A stretch of DNA of 37,183 nt from an uncultured Lachnospiraceae bacterium (lineage in GTDB: Bacteria > Bacillota > Clostridia > Lachnospirales > Lachnospiraceae), in NCBI GenBank assembly GCA_949132985.1, contig CASCGD010000017.1:1-37183 (forward strand), given 5' to 3'. Below are positions 7,759-15,769 of the stretch, in pieces. The notes below the pieces were generated by a model. It was given only the letters and a program-made list of their open reading frames with translations, was not told where the DNA came from and ran no database searches. The first letter of the stretch is position 1; every line of letters begins with the position of its first letter. The translations under genes were made by a program, and so were the position numbers.

Positions 7759-8436
7759 ATGAGAATCCTGCTGATCGAAGACGATAAAAACCTGTGCGAG
7801 ACGCTCCGCTTCCAGTTGGAGCAAGAACACCACGAAGTGACGACATGCGCCGACGGGCGCGACGGCCTGGACCTGTTTTTGCAGGACGCCTTTGAGCTCG
7901 TGCTGCTGGACCGGATGCTGCCGACGATGAACGGCCTGCTCGTCCTGCAGAAGGCGAGAAGCCGCGGCGTTTTAACTCCGGTCATCATGATCACGGCGCT
8001 TGGTGAGCTCTACGACCGCATCGAGGGACTCGACTGCGGCTCGGATGACTACCTCGTCAAGCCCTTTGACTACGAGGAATTATCGGCACGCATCCGCTCA
8101 ATCGGAAGGCGCAGCCACACATACGATGACAACAATCTATTTTCCTTCGCAGATATTTCCTACGAGAGCCGACTGCGGGAGCTAAGAGGTCCGGGCGGCA
8201 CAATGCAGCTCTCCGGCCGCGAGGGACGGCTGCTTGAGGTGCTCCTGCAAAACCCGGATCAGGTGCTGCCGCGGCTTGTCCTGCTCTCCCGTGTCTGGGG
8301 CAGCGACGCGCCTGTGGAGGAGAGCAACCTCGACACCTACGTACATTTTGTCCGCAAGCGTTTAAAGCAGGTAAAAAGCCGCGCTACCATCGAAACGGTG
8401 CGCGGCATCGGTTATAAGCTGAGCAAAAATAATTAA
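7759..8436 (+). CDS. OmpR/PhoB-family response regulator
   Basis: 225 residues. The receiver domain (1-115) has Glu7/Asp8/Asp9, the phospho-acceptor Asp51 (LVLLDRMLP), Thr79 and Lys101 (VKPFDYEE). A winged-helix DNA-binding domain follows (about 128-223, with LSGREGRLLEVLLQN and ETVRGIGYKL). AAGGAG lies eight bases before the ATG. The partner kinase is 73 bases downstream. The direct-repeat array just upstream suggests autoregulation and control of the divergent lipoprotein/transporter operon. That link is inferred from position and site geometry. Confidence 0.93.
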   Translation: MRILLIEDDKNLCETLRFQLEQEHHEVTTCADGRDGLDLFLQDAFELVLLDRMLPTMNGLLVLQKARSRGVLTPVIMITALGELYDRIEGLDCGSDDYLVKPFDYEELSARIRSIGRRSHTYDDNNLFSFADISYESRLRELRGPGGTMQLSGREGRLLEVLLQNPDQVLPRLVLLSRVWGSDAPVEESNLDTYVHFVRKRLKQVKSRATIETVRGIGYKLSKNN

Positions 8437-8509
8437 AGCGGCGTGCAGCGGCTAGCCGAGCGCCAAACCGACACGGCAAAAAACCTCTGATGCGAAGGGA
8501 GTGCTCCAC

Positions 8510-9826
8510 ATGTTTCATAAATTACACCGACAAATGACATTTTTCTGTTCCTTGGTCACCGGAGCCATTTTGATCGGTCTTAGCACCGTCTGTCTGCTCT
8601 TTGCCAGACACTCCATCGTGCAGACCGGCTACACCACATTTCAAAAGGAACTGGGCGCTGTCCTCACAAACCTGCAAAGCCAGCGCTACATCCCGCATCA
8701 GTGGCTCAAGCAGATGCAGGAACAGCACCATTTTATGATCTTTCTCTACGACAACGGCGAACCGCTCTATTTCGAGCGGATGCTTGGCGAGGAGCAAAAG
8801 GCGTTGCGCGATGCTGCATTGGAAAAGGCAGATCCGAATATTTTCCAGTCGTCCGAAGGACTTTTCGCACAGCACGAGGAATTTCTGCTCCCCATATCCG
8901 CAAAGGAGCGCTATTACGCTTCCGCCGGATATCTGACACATGAAAACGGGCGCATCAGCTTCATCATCCTCTACGGCCTGACGCACCAGACCGGGCAGCT
9001 CTCGCGGCTGACAGTGCTCATTTTTGGAGCAGACCTGGTCACATTGGCGCTGCTCGTGCTCTTTTCCTGGCTTTTTACCGGACGCATGCTCCTTCCGCTG
9101 GAAACCTCGCAAAAAAAACAGCGGCAGTTTGTCGCCGCCGCCTCCCATGAGCTGCGCGCGCCGCTGGCTGTCATCCTCTCCGGCCTTGAGTCCGCAGGGA
9201 AGGCACAACATGAGGACGAGCGCCGTCATTTCCTATCCCTCATCCGTCAGGAGGGAAAACGGATGCAGCACCTCATTTCCGACATGCTCCTGCTCGCAAA
9301 CACCGATGCCCACGGTATGCCGCTGCATATCGAAACGCTGCTGCCCGACGATTTCCTGCTGTCCGTCTACGAAAAATATGAACAACTTGCCCTCAGCAAG
9401 CAGATCTCCCTGCAGTTTCTTGTCCCCGAATGCGACTGCACCCCAATCCGCGCCGACCGGGAGCGCCTCACACAGCTTTTCTCCATCCTCTTAGACAACG
9501 CGATCTCCTACACGCCTGCCGGTGGCAAAGTCCTGCTGCTGCTCACCCAGGTCAAAGGACAGACAACCTTCGCTGTGGCGGACGACGGCCCGGTCATTCC
9601 CGACGAAGAAAAGAGCCGCATTTTCGACCGCTTTTACCGTGCCGACAAATCCCACACCGACTGCGAGCACTTCGGGCTAGGGCTTAGCACCGCACTCGAG
9701 ATCGCAAAGGCGCACCACGGCAGGCTGACCGTAAAAAATCCGTCCGACTGTCCGCATCTCGCGGACATCTTCCCGCAGGAGACGGGTGTCGTGTTCCTGT
9801 TCCGCTGCCCGGACGAAAGGGCGTGA
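8510..9826 (+). CDS. Sensor histidine kinase, no recognisable HAMP domain
   Basis: 438 residues from the ATG at 8510. I prefer this to the GTG at 8501 because GAAGGGAG sits eight bases before the ATG but touches the GTG. Membrane helices are near residues 11-33 and 166-188, with an extracellular domain of about 130 residues between them. The phospho-acceptor is His213 (AASHELRAPL). The ATPase domain shows Asn330 (LLDNAISYTP), the G1 box near 358-360 (ADDGP) and the G2 box near 389-393 (GLGLS). Only about 25 residues separate the second helix from the His box, too few for a standard HAMP linker. It forms a pair with the response regulator upstream. Confidence 0.93.
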   Translation: MFHKLHRQMTFFCSLVTGAILIGLSTVCLLFARHSIVQTGYTTFQKELGAVLTNLQSQRYIPHQWLKQMQEQHHFMIFLYDNGEPLYFERMLGEEQKALRDAALEKADPNIFQSSEGLFAQHEEFLLPISAKERYYASAGYLTHENGRISFIILYGLTHQTGQLSRLTVLIFGADLVTLALLVLFSWLFTGRMLLPLETSQKKQRQFVAAASHELRAPLAVILSGLESAGKAQHEDERRHFLSLIRQEGKRMQHLISDMLLLANTDAHGMPLHIETLLPDDFLLSVYEKYEQLALSKQISLQFLVPECDCTPIRADRERLTQLFSILLDNAISYTPAGGKVLLLLTQVKGQTTFAVADDGPVIPDEEKSRIFDRFYRADKSHTDCEHFGLGLSTALEIAKAHHGRLTVKNPSDCPHLADIFPQETGVVFLFRCPDERA

Positions 9827-9923
9827 GGTGAACAGATGGATGCACCGCCACATCCAATCCGCTCTACTCTGCGAAGAACAGGCTGCCAGGTGGTGACGCA
9901 GCCAGCCAACGCACATCCGCCGC

Positions 9924-10862
9924 TCACTCCTGAAACGCCAGATTAATCGCCTCGGAGATCGTATGGCTCAGACGGTTCACCGAGGCGTCTATATCCTTCG
10001 GGGTCACATAGAGCGTGTTGAGATGCGGCGCAAGCAGCTCCCTTACCAGCTCATACTGCTCCACCTCGTCTAAGGAGTGGTACGAGTTTTTCATACCGCC
10101 AAAGGGGCCGTGCTCCGCCAGCGCGTCCAGAAGATTACTCATGGTGTCGTTGACAATCGTCGCCGCATCCACCACGGTCGGAATACCGATCGCCAGCACC
10201 GGGATGCCAAGCGCCTCCTTTGTCAGAGGATGCCTGTGGTTTCCCACGCCGGAGCCGGGATGAATGCCGGTATCCGTAATCTGGATCGTCCGGTTTAAGC
10301 GCCTGGTGCTCCGGGCAGCCAATGCGTCCACAGCAATCACAAAATCCGGTTTTGTCTCCTGTAAGATCCCCCGGATGATCTCGCTGCTCTCCATCCCGGT
10401 CTGGGCCATGACGCCGGGCACAACGGCACTCACCTGCTTTTGCTTTTTTCCGAATACATCCATGCCAAACTCCCGCATCATGTGCCGCGTGATAAAAAGC
10501 TGGTCCGCCACCTTCGGCCCCAGGGAATCCGATGTGACCTCGCGGTTTCCGAGTCCCACCACCAATGCCGAGAGCTGTCTGCCCTCCGGCGCAAGCCGCC
10601 GGATGATGTGCGCCAGCTGCTGGCTGATGATGCGGTGGTACTCGTCGTTCTCATCGTCCATACTCGCCGCCTCGATCGTGATATAGTTGCCCTTCGGCCG
10701 TCCCATGCTGCGCGCACCGTTCTCCGTCTCGATCACCATCGTCGTGATCAGAATGTCATCGCACTTCCGCTCCTTCTCCAGCCGTACGCCCTTGATCTCC
10801 ACATTGTCCGCCTCATATTTTTCCCGCGCCTCCAGCGCCAGATCCGTTCTGATCTCGTACAT
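9924..10862 (-). CDS. gpr: GPR endopeptidase (spore germination protease)
   Basis: 312 residues. GPR is the A25-family protease that degrades small acid-soluble spore proteins at germination. The hallmark N-terminus RTDLALEA is present, as are both aspartate regions: GLGNREVTSDSLGPK (Asp112) and IAVDALAARS (Asp179). ITDTGIHPGSGVGNHR also matches the family. The start at 10862 is chosen because GGAGG lies six bases before that ATG; a longer in-frame extension to 10949 has no such site. With this start any propeptide before RTDLALEA is only about four residues, much shorter than in Bacillus. It converges with the kinase gene. Its presence shows the organism forms endospores. Confidence 0.95.
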   Translation of the reverse strand: MYEIRTDLALEAREKYEADNVEIKGVRLEKERKCDDILITTMVIETENGARSMGRPKGNYITIEAASMDDENDEYHRIISQQLAHIIRRLAPEGRQLSALVVGLGNREVTSDSLGPKVADQLFITRHMMREFGMDVFGKKQKQVSAVVPGVMAQTGMESSEIIRGILQETKPDFVIAVDALAARSTRRLNRTIQITDTGIHPGSGVGNHRHPLTKEALGIPVLAIGIPTVVDAATIVNDTMSNLLDALAEHGPFGGMKNSYHSLDEVEQYELVRELLAPHLNTLYVTPKDIDASVNRLSHTISEAINLAFQE

Positions 10863-10970
10863 AAGCATCCTCCGCATATCATATGTTTCACTGACACATA
10901 GTTTTTGCAAAAATCCTCTTTTTATGCTTTCCCGGCACAACTTTACCAAACTGCCAACCGGTCACGGAAT

Positions 10971-11082
10971 AAACCTCGGCCGCCTGACAGTCTGTATTGA
11001 CAAAACCTGGGCGGTTGACAGTCTGCATTGACAAAGCCTGGGCGGTTGACAGTCTGCATTGACAAAACCTGGGCGGTTGACA
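10971..11082. repeat. 31-bp tandem repeat, about 3.5 copies
   Basis: A 31-bp unit containing CTGGGCGGTTGACAGTCTGC and then ATTGACAAA. Equivalent TGACA positions are 10984 (as CTGACA), 11015, 11046 and 11077, exactly 31 bp apart. Each unit holds two TTGACA-like hexamers. The last copy provides the -35 of the acylphosphatase promoter. It lies between the divergent gpr and acylphosphatase genes. Confidence 0.92.
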
Positions 11083-11105
11083 TTTCCATATCCTTTTGCT
11101 ACAGT
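11077..11105 (+). promoter_or_regulatory. Promoter of the acylphosphatase gene
   Basis: TTGACA (11077-11082), a 17-bp spacer and TACAGT (11100-11105), with an upstream TG making an extended -10. It gives a leader of about 50 bases. The -35 is the final copy of the tandem repeat. Confidence 0.75.
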
Positions 11106-11164
11106 AAAGACAACAAAAGGGAGTACGGCCGAACTGACCCAAATTCCTGAAACGGAGAAAAAGC

Positions 11165-11449
11165 ATGAACGAGACAGAAAAAATCATCCGCCGGCACGTC
11201 ATATTTTACGGAAGAGTACAGGGTGTCGGTTTCCGCTACACAGCTTACTACAGCGCTACCGAACTTGGCCTTACCGGCTGGGTAAAAAACCGCATGGACG
11301 GAACCGTGGAAATGGAGGTCCAGGGATACGAGGCACAAATCGACCGTCTGCTTGTCATGTTAAACAGCGGGCGGTTTATCTCCATCGCAGACATGGATAT
11401 CAGGGCAATACCTGCCCTCGAGTCGGAGCGCCGGTTTCAGATACGCTGA
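11165..11449 (+). CDS. acyP: Acylphosphatase
   Basis: 94 residues, the usual size. It hydrolyses carboxyl-phosphate bonds such as acetyl phosphate or acyl-phosphate side products. The active-site signature GRVQGVGFRYTA holds the catalytic Arg24. GWVKNRMDGTVEM holds the catalytic Asn42. The C-terminal strand FQIR is also typical. The ribosome binding site is ACGGAGAA. It stands alone behind an unusual repeat-bearing promoter, and the interrupted small gene begins 80 bases downstream with its own -10. Confidence 0.95.
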   Translation: MNETEKIIRRHVIFYGRVQGVGFRYTAYYSATELGLTGWVKNRMDGTVEMEVQGYEAQIDRLLVMLNSGRFISIADMDIRAIPALESERRFQIR

Positions 11450-11478
11450 ATTTTATCGTAAACTCCGCGTTTCGCCTG

Positions 11479-11487
11479 TGATATACT
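11479..11487 (+). promoter_or_regulatory. Extended -10 promoter ahead of the interrupted small gene
   Basis: TGATATACT forms an extended -10 (TGn plus TATACT at 11482-11487). No convincing -35 is seen at 17 bp. It lies about 40 bases before the small gene at 11530. Confidence 0.5.
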
Positions 11488-11529
11488 CAAATTACCGGAC
11501 AACCATTTCCACAATCGGGAGGTGAATAT

Positions 11530-11721
11530 ATGCCTGGTATATCAGACATTATAAAAGATTCGGTTGTAGAGTTTTCACGTTTGCAGGATTGGATGCTGTC
11601 ATCAAAAGAGCATGGCGATATGGATACATATCAAATGATGCACAAAAGATATATCGAATGAAAGGTAATACTGGCCGCATCCTCTGTTAATATTTCTGAA
11701 ATTGACAAAATCAAAGAATAA
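11530..11721 (+). pseudogene. Small conserved protein gene with an in-frame TGA at codon 44
   Basis: It starts ATG after a strong GGGAGGTG (11517-11524) and reads MPGISDIIKDSVVEFS to codon 43, then TGA (11659-11661). It continues in frame with KVILAASSVNISEIDKIKE to a TAA at 11719. With the TGA read as a residue it is 63 codons, exactly the length of the intact gene at 18550-18741, and aligns without gaps (IIKD, the TY pair, the final NISEIDKIKE against NLTDIDEIKE). The intact paralogue has Leu44, codon TTA, so one T-to-G change explains the stop. It is most simply a decayed copy. A 43-residue product or TGA read-through are alternatives. Function unknown. Confidence 0.8.
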
Positions 11722-11773
11722 AGCATAAACAATAAGGAAGTACGCTCCGCGAACTTTCTATTGTCATGAATAA

Positions 11774-11817
11774 AAAACAGGACATAACCCCAAAACACAC
11801 GGCTTATGTCCTGTTTT
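11774..11817. terminator. Bidirectional terminator between the small gene and alpha-galactosidase
   Basis: A 14-bp perfect inverted repeat, AAAACAGGACATAA with TTATGTCCTGTTTT, has a 16-base loop. A-rich and T-rich flanks let it act on both strands. It would end both the plus-strand unit and the minus-strand alpha-galactoside operon, whose last gene stops at 11842. Confidence 0.85.
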
Positions 11818-11841
11818 ATAAGTCTCTAAATATCCTGCTTA

Positions 11842-14007
11842 CTACTCCTCTACCCGCTCAAACGACATCTGGTACGCTGCATACTCAATCATGTTCATCG
11901 GCAGAACAAATCCTGCCTCCATCAGCGCCGACCCCCGATAAGTCATTCCGGTGGCGTTTTCTCTGTAGAGAGCCGTCTCATCAAGCCCCTTCAGCTTCAC
12001 ATAGGCAGCCGGCATATTCCCCTCGAGCCGGGTACGCACCACATTCAAAAGCGCCTGCCCCTTATCCGCTGACACAAACATCCATCCACAGCATGCATCC
12101 GTAGGCTTCGAGAGCCGGTAATAATCTCCGTGAGAGATGAGCTGCTCGTATTTTTTATACGTCTTTACCTGCTCCTTAATCTCCTCCCGCTCCTTCTTGC
12201 TCAAAAGCGCCGGATCCAGTTCGTATCCGAAGGTTCCGGCCATGGCCGTGACTGCCCTGGTACACAGGCTTGTCACCCTTCCGGTCTGGTGGTTTGGCAC
12301 CGCCGACACGTGGGAGCCTACCGCACGGGTTGGATAGAAGAAAGATGTCCCATACTGTATGCTCAATCGGTTCACCGCATCCGTATTGTCACTGCACCAT
12401 ATCTGTGGCGTGTAATAGAGCATTCCTGCGTCAAATCTGCCGCCGCCACCGCAGCAGCCCTCAATGAGCATATCAGGATAGCGGGTGCGAAGCCGCTCTG
12501 CAAAATCATACACGCCCAAAACGTAATCGTAAGTCACACGCCCGTTGTACACGTCAGCCATGCTCCGATTCATATCCCACTTCACATACTCCACGTTGCC
12601 CTGATCCAGCACAGCGCAGATCTGCTCAAAAATGTTGTTCCGAACCTCCGCACGGGAAAAATCCAGCAACAATTGATTGCGCGCGCGGATCGGCGCGCGT
12701 CCGTCGATCTTTAACACCCAGTCGGGATGGGCGCGATAAAGCTCACTGTCCTCGTTGACCATCTCCGGTTCAATCCAGAGGCCGAACTTCACCCCAAGCC
12801 CATTGACCCTTTCGATCAGCTCCCCTAAAGAACAGCCCAGCTTTTTCTCATTTACCTGCCAGTCCCCAAGAGATGTATTGTCATCGTCACGTTTTCCGAA
12901 CCAGCCGTCATCCATGACTACCAGATCAATGCCAAGCTCTGCCGCTTCCCTTGCGAGATTCACAATCGTCTCGCCGTTGAAATCAAAATAAGCGGCCTCC
13001 CAGCTGTTGATGAGCACGGGCCTTACATCCTTCGCATATCTTCCGGTACATACATGATCTCGAATGCAATGGTGATAGTTATGAGACAGCCCTGTCAGTC
13101 CCTCTTTCGAATAGGATAAAATGACCTCCGGTACTCTGAACTCCTCGCCCTTCTCCAGCGGGTAAGAAAACAGATCGCTGTTTAAGCCCATCAGAATCCT
13201 CGTCTGGTCAAACTGGTCCCTTTGCACCTCGCACAGGAAATTTCCGCTGTAGACAAACAGCATGCCGTAGCAGCCGCCCAAATCCTCCGTGGTGCCTTTT
13301 TCGGCCAGGATCACCGCCGGATTGAACTGGTGGCTCGAAGCCCCCCGGGTACTCCCGAAAGACATCTTCCCGTGGCAGACATCCATGCGCTCCACGGTGC
13401 GCTCCATCGCGTGCCTCCCATAAAACTTGATCACATCGAAGTCACCGAAAAGGAAATCAAGACATGCCCCCGCCGCCTTTTCGATTTTCATACGGGCTTC
13501 CCCCGTATTTTTGATAATGGCACTTCGCGTAATGATATCGGCTTTTGGCAGAACGCCGTAAAGCAGGCACACCTCGATGCCGCCAGCCGCATCCTTCAAA
13601 GTAATCCGCAGCGTTTCCGCCTCATCTTCACGCGCCCACACAGCGGGAAGCCCCTGCAGGCTGTACTTTCCCCTCACTATCTCATAGTGGGAATAGTGCA
13701 GGCTGCAGCAGTGGGAGCCGTCGCTGTTTTTGATATCCAGCCCATAGCACCGATAGTCCCCGGTCCCGAGGGTGGGATATTCCTGCGGAAGCGCATCCAG
13801 AGAGTACGTCCGGTCGCCTCCCAGCACATAAGGGTTGCCTGAAAACCCCCGATCCGCATACGTCAATAGATAGTCCATGGAGCCAGCGATACTGGCCCCA
13901 TAGTATAAGTGCAAGAGATATCCGTATTTGTCTACCTGCATCTGATATGTCGTATGTCTTGTGTGCAATGTGAAAATCCTTTTGTTCTCGTCAAAAATAA
14001 TCGGCAT
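11842..14007 (-). CDS. Alpha-galactosidase, glycoside hydrolase family 36
   Basis: 721 residues, the usual length of GH36 group I enzymes from Gram-positive bacteria. It removes alpha-1,6-linked galactose from melibiose, raffinose or stachyose. An N-terminal beta-sandwich precedes the catalytic barrel (about 325-640). Key motifs are MDDGWFGKRDDD (365-376) and EYVKWDMNRSM, giving the nucleophile Asp478. The acid/base is Asp540 in WCSDNTDA, and the glycine-rich EGCCGGGGRFD lies at 516-526. There is no signal peptide, so hydrolysis is cytoplasmic after import. It is last in the operon, 44 bases after the permease, with GGAGGT before the ATG. Confidence 0.96.
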   Translation of the reverse strand: MPIIFDENKRIFTLHTRHTTYQMQVDKYGYLLHLYYGASIAGSMDYLLTYADRGFSGNPYVLGGDRTYSLDALPQEYPTLGTGDYRCYGLDIKNSDGSHCCSLHYSHYEIVRGKYSLQGLPAVWAREDEAETLRITLKDAAGGIEVCLLYGVLPKADIITRSAIIKNTGEARMKIEKAAGACLDFLFGDFDVIKFYGRHAMERTVERMDVCHGKMSFGSTRGASSHQFNPAVILAEKGTTEDLGGCYGMLFVYSGNFLCEVQRDQFDQTRILMGLNSDLFSYPLEKGEEFRVPEVILSYSKEGLTGLSHNYHHCIRDHVCTGRYAKDVRPVLINSWEAAYFDFNGETIVNLAREAAELGIDLVVMDDGWFGKRDDDNTSLGDWQVNEKKLGCSLGELIERVNGLGVKFGLWIEPEMVNEDSELYRAHPDWVLKIDGRAPIRARNQLLLDFSRAEVRNNIFEQICAVLDQGNVEYVKWDMNRSMADVYNGRVTYDYVLGVYDFAERLRTRYPDMLIEGCCGGGGRFDAGMLYYTPQIWCSDNTDAVNRLSIQYGTSFFYPTRAVGSHVSAVPNHQTGRVTSLCTRAVTAMAGTFGYELDPALLSKKEREEIKEQVKTYKKYEQLISHGDYYRLSKPTDACCGWMFVSADKGQALLNVVRTRLEGNMPAAYVKLKGLDETALYRENATGMTYRGSALMEAGFVLPMNMIEYAAYQMSFERVEE

Positions 14008-14051
14008 ATCATACCTCCAAAAACTTTATTCGGCGGCAAATACATTTACTA

Positions 14052-14894
14052 TTATTTTACTGCTCCGTTTGCAACACCGTTTAAGATCTGCTTCTGGCAA
14101 ATGATGTAGAAGATCAGAATCGGGATCAACGCCAGAATATAGGATGCAAACGCCAGATTAAAGTTCGTACCGAACTGTGTCTGGAAATTCAACTGTGCAA
14201 GCGGCAGTGTGTTCTGTCCGGTTCCCGACATAATGACAAGTGGTGTCATAACATCGTTCCATGTGCCAAGGGCTGTCAGGATCGCAACCGTGGCATGCAT
14301 CGGCGCCATCATCGGGAAAATAACCCGCCAGTAGGTCGTCCATGTATTCGCACCGTCAATATTTGCGGCCTCCTCCATCGCAAGAGGAATATTTTTCAAA
14401 TATCCCGAATAGAGCAGGACGTTCATCGGCATATAGAACACGGTGTAGAGCAGGATAACGCCGAGACGGTTTCCAAGTCCCATCTGCGCAGTCTGCTTTA
14501 CAAGGGGCATCATCAAAATTGAGAACGGCACGAACATACCGCTGACAATGTAAAGGTACATAAAGCGGAATGATTTTTTGTTTGCCATTGCTCTTCCGAT
14601 GACATAGCCCGCGATGGAATGAATCACGATGGACAGCACGATCGTAGAAAGAGTGATCAGTAAGCTGTTTCCAAGTGAATGCCAGAAGTCCGTGACTACC
14701 ATCGCCTCACGGAAATTCTCGAAGCTCCAGTGTGCAGGGAACGAAAGCGCACCTGCGATGTCATTTGTCATCTCACTCGGCTGCTTAAAGGCGATGATGA
14801 TCGCCATGTACAGCGGGAAAAACACGGTGAGCGTTCCAAGGATCAGTACGACGGTTAATACCCAGTTTGTTCTCTGTTCAGCTTTTTCTTTCAT
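14052..14894 (-). CDS. Carbohydrate ABC transporter permease, MalG type
   Basis: 280 residues with six predicted membrane helices. The EAA loop is AMEEAANIDGANTWTTYWRV and the C-terminus is GVANGAVK, both typical of MalG/MsmG. It overlaps the MalF-type gene by one base. With the binding protein and the GH36 enzyme it forms an alpha-galactoside (raffinose/melibiose type) uptake system. The substrate is inferred from the enzyme. Confidence 0.94.
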   Translation of the reverse strand: MKEKAEQRTNWVLTVVLILGTLTVFFPLYMAIIIAFKQPSEMTNDIAGALSFPAHWSFENFREAMVVTDFWHSLGNSLLITLSTIVLSIVIHSIAGYVIGRAMANKKSFRFMYLYIVSGMFVPFSILMMPLVKQTAQMGLGNRLGVILLYTVFYMPMNVLLYSGYLKNIPLAMEEAANIDGANTWTTYWRVIFPMMAPMHATVAILTALGTWNDVMTPLVIMSGTGQNTLPLAQLNFQTQFGTNFNLAFASYILALIPILIFYIICQKQILNGVANGAVK

Positions 14895-15769
14895 TATAAC
14901 TGCTCCTCCTTCCTGTTCATAACGGTCATCTGGAAAATACTAATCGCAACAATTACCAAGAAGAATATCACTGCGTTCGCACTCTGGAAGCCAAACTGGC
15001 CGCCATCCATACCGTTGCGGTAGATCAGGTAGGAGATGGACTCGGTGCTCATCGCCGGACCGCCCTTTGTCAAGGACATGATCTGATCGAATACCATCAA
15101 AAAGTTCTTCGTGCTCAATACCAGATTAATTGTAACAAAAGGCATGACTAAAGGGAAGGTCACTTGCCAAAATTCTTTCCATTTGCTGGCACCGTCCAGC
15201 ATACTTGCCTCGTAAACCTCATCCGGAACGGTCTGAAGGCCGGAAATATAGATGATGGTGTTCATGGCAACCGCCTGCCATACACCGACAACGAGAACGC
15301 CGATCCAGGCATACTTTTCACTTGCGAGAATACTGTTCTGCAAAAAGCCGATGTTCAGCGAATTTCCGACTGCCGGCAGGATGTACGTAAAAATAAAGCT
15401 GAAAATATAACCGATTACCAGGCCGCCCAGAATGTTCGGAACAAAGTAAATGCCGCGCAGCGCGCTCTTAAAGCGGATTCTCGCGTTTAAGCCCAGCGCC
15501 ATGACAAGGCTGATCACATTGACGAGCACGGTTCCGCACAGCGCGTATTTGAATGTAAACAGGTAGCTCTTTCCGACTCTGGCATCCGTGAAAAGATCCA
15601 TGTAGTTGCGCAGTCCCACGCCTTCGTAGGAGCCGTAGCCTCTGTAGTTCGTGAAGCTGTAAATCACGCCCTTTAACATCGGCAGTGTGTTAAATGCAAA
15701 GAATAAGAGCAGCACCGGTATCACGATCGCCAGGAATGTTTTTTCCTGATTATTCATCTTCTTTTTCAT
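14894..15769 (-). CDS. Sugar ABC transporter permease, MalF type
   Basis: 291 residues. It has a short basic N-terminus, six predicted helices and the EAA motif EVYEASMLDGASKWKEFWQV. It overlaps the binding-protein gene by four bases and the MalG-type gene by one, so the three are tightly coupled. It resembles MsmF/RafF-type subunits. No ATPase is encoded nearby. Confidence 0.94.
   Translation of the reverse strand: MKKKMNNQEKTFLAIVIPVLLLFFAFNTLPMLKGVIYSFTNYRGYGSYEGVGLRNYMDLFTDARVGKSYLFTFKYALCGTVLVNVISLVMALGLNARIRFKSALRGIYFVPNILGGLVIGYIFSFIFTYILPAVGNSLNIGFLQNSILASEKYAWIGVLVVGVWQAVAMNTIIYISGLQTVPDEVYEASMLDGASKWKEFWQVTFPLVMPFVTINLVLSTKNFLMVFDQIMSLTKGGPAMSTESISYLIYRNGMDGGQFGFQSANAVIFFLVIVAISIFQMTVMNRKEEQL

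Noticed and set aside
10971..11082. Phage attachment site or CRISPR-like array in the 31-bp tandem repeat
   Set aside because: Units are contiguous with no spacers and no integrase is adjacent; promoter geometry explains the last unit.
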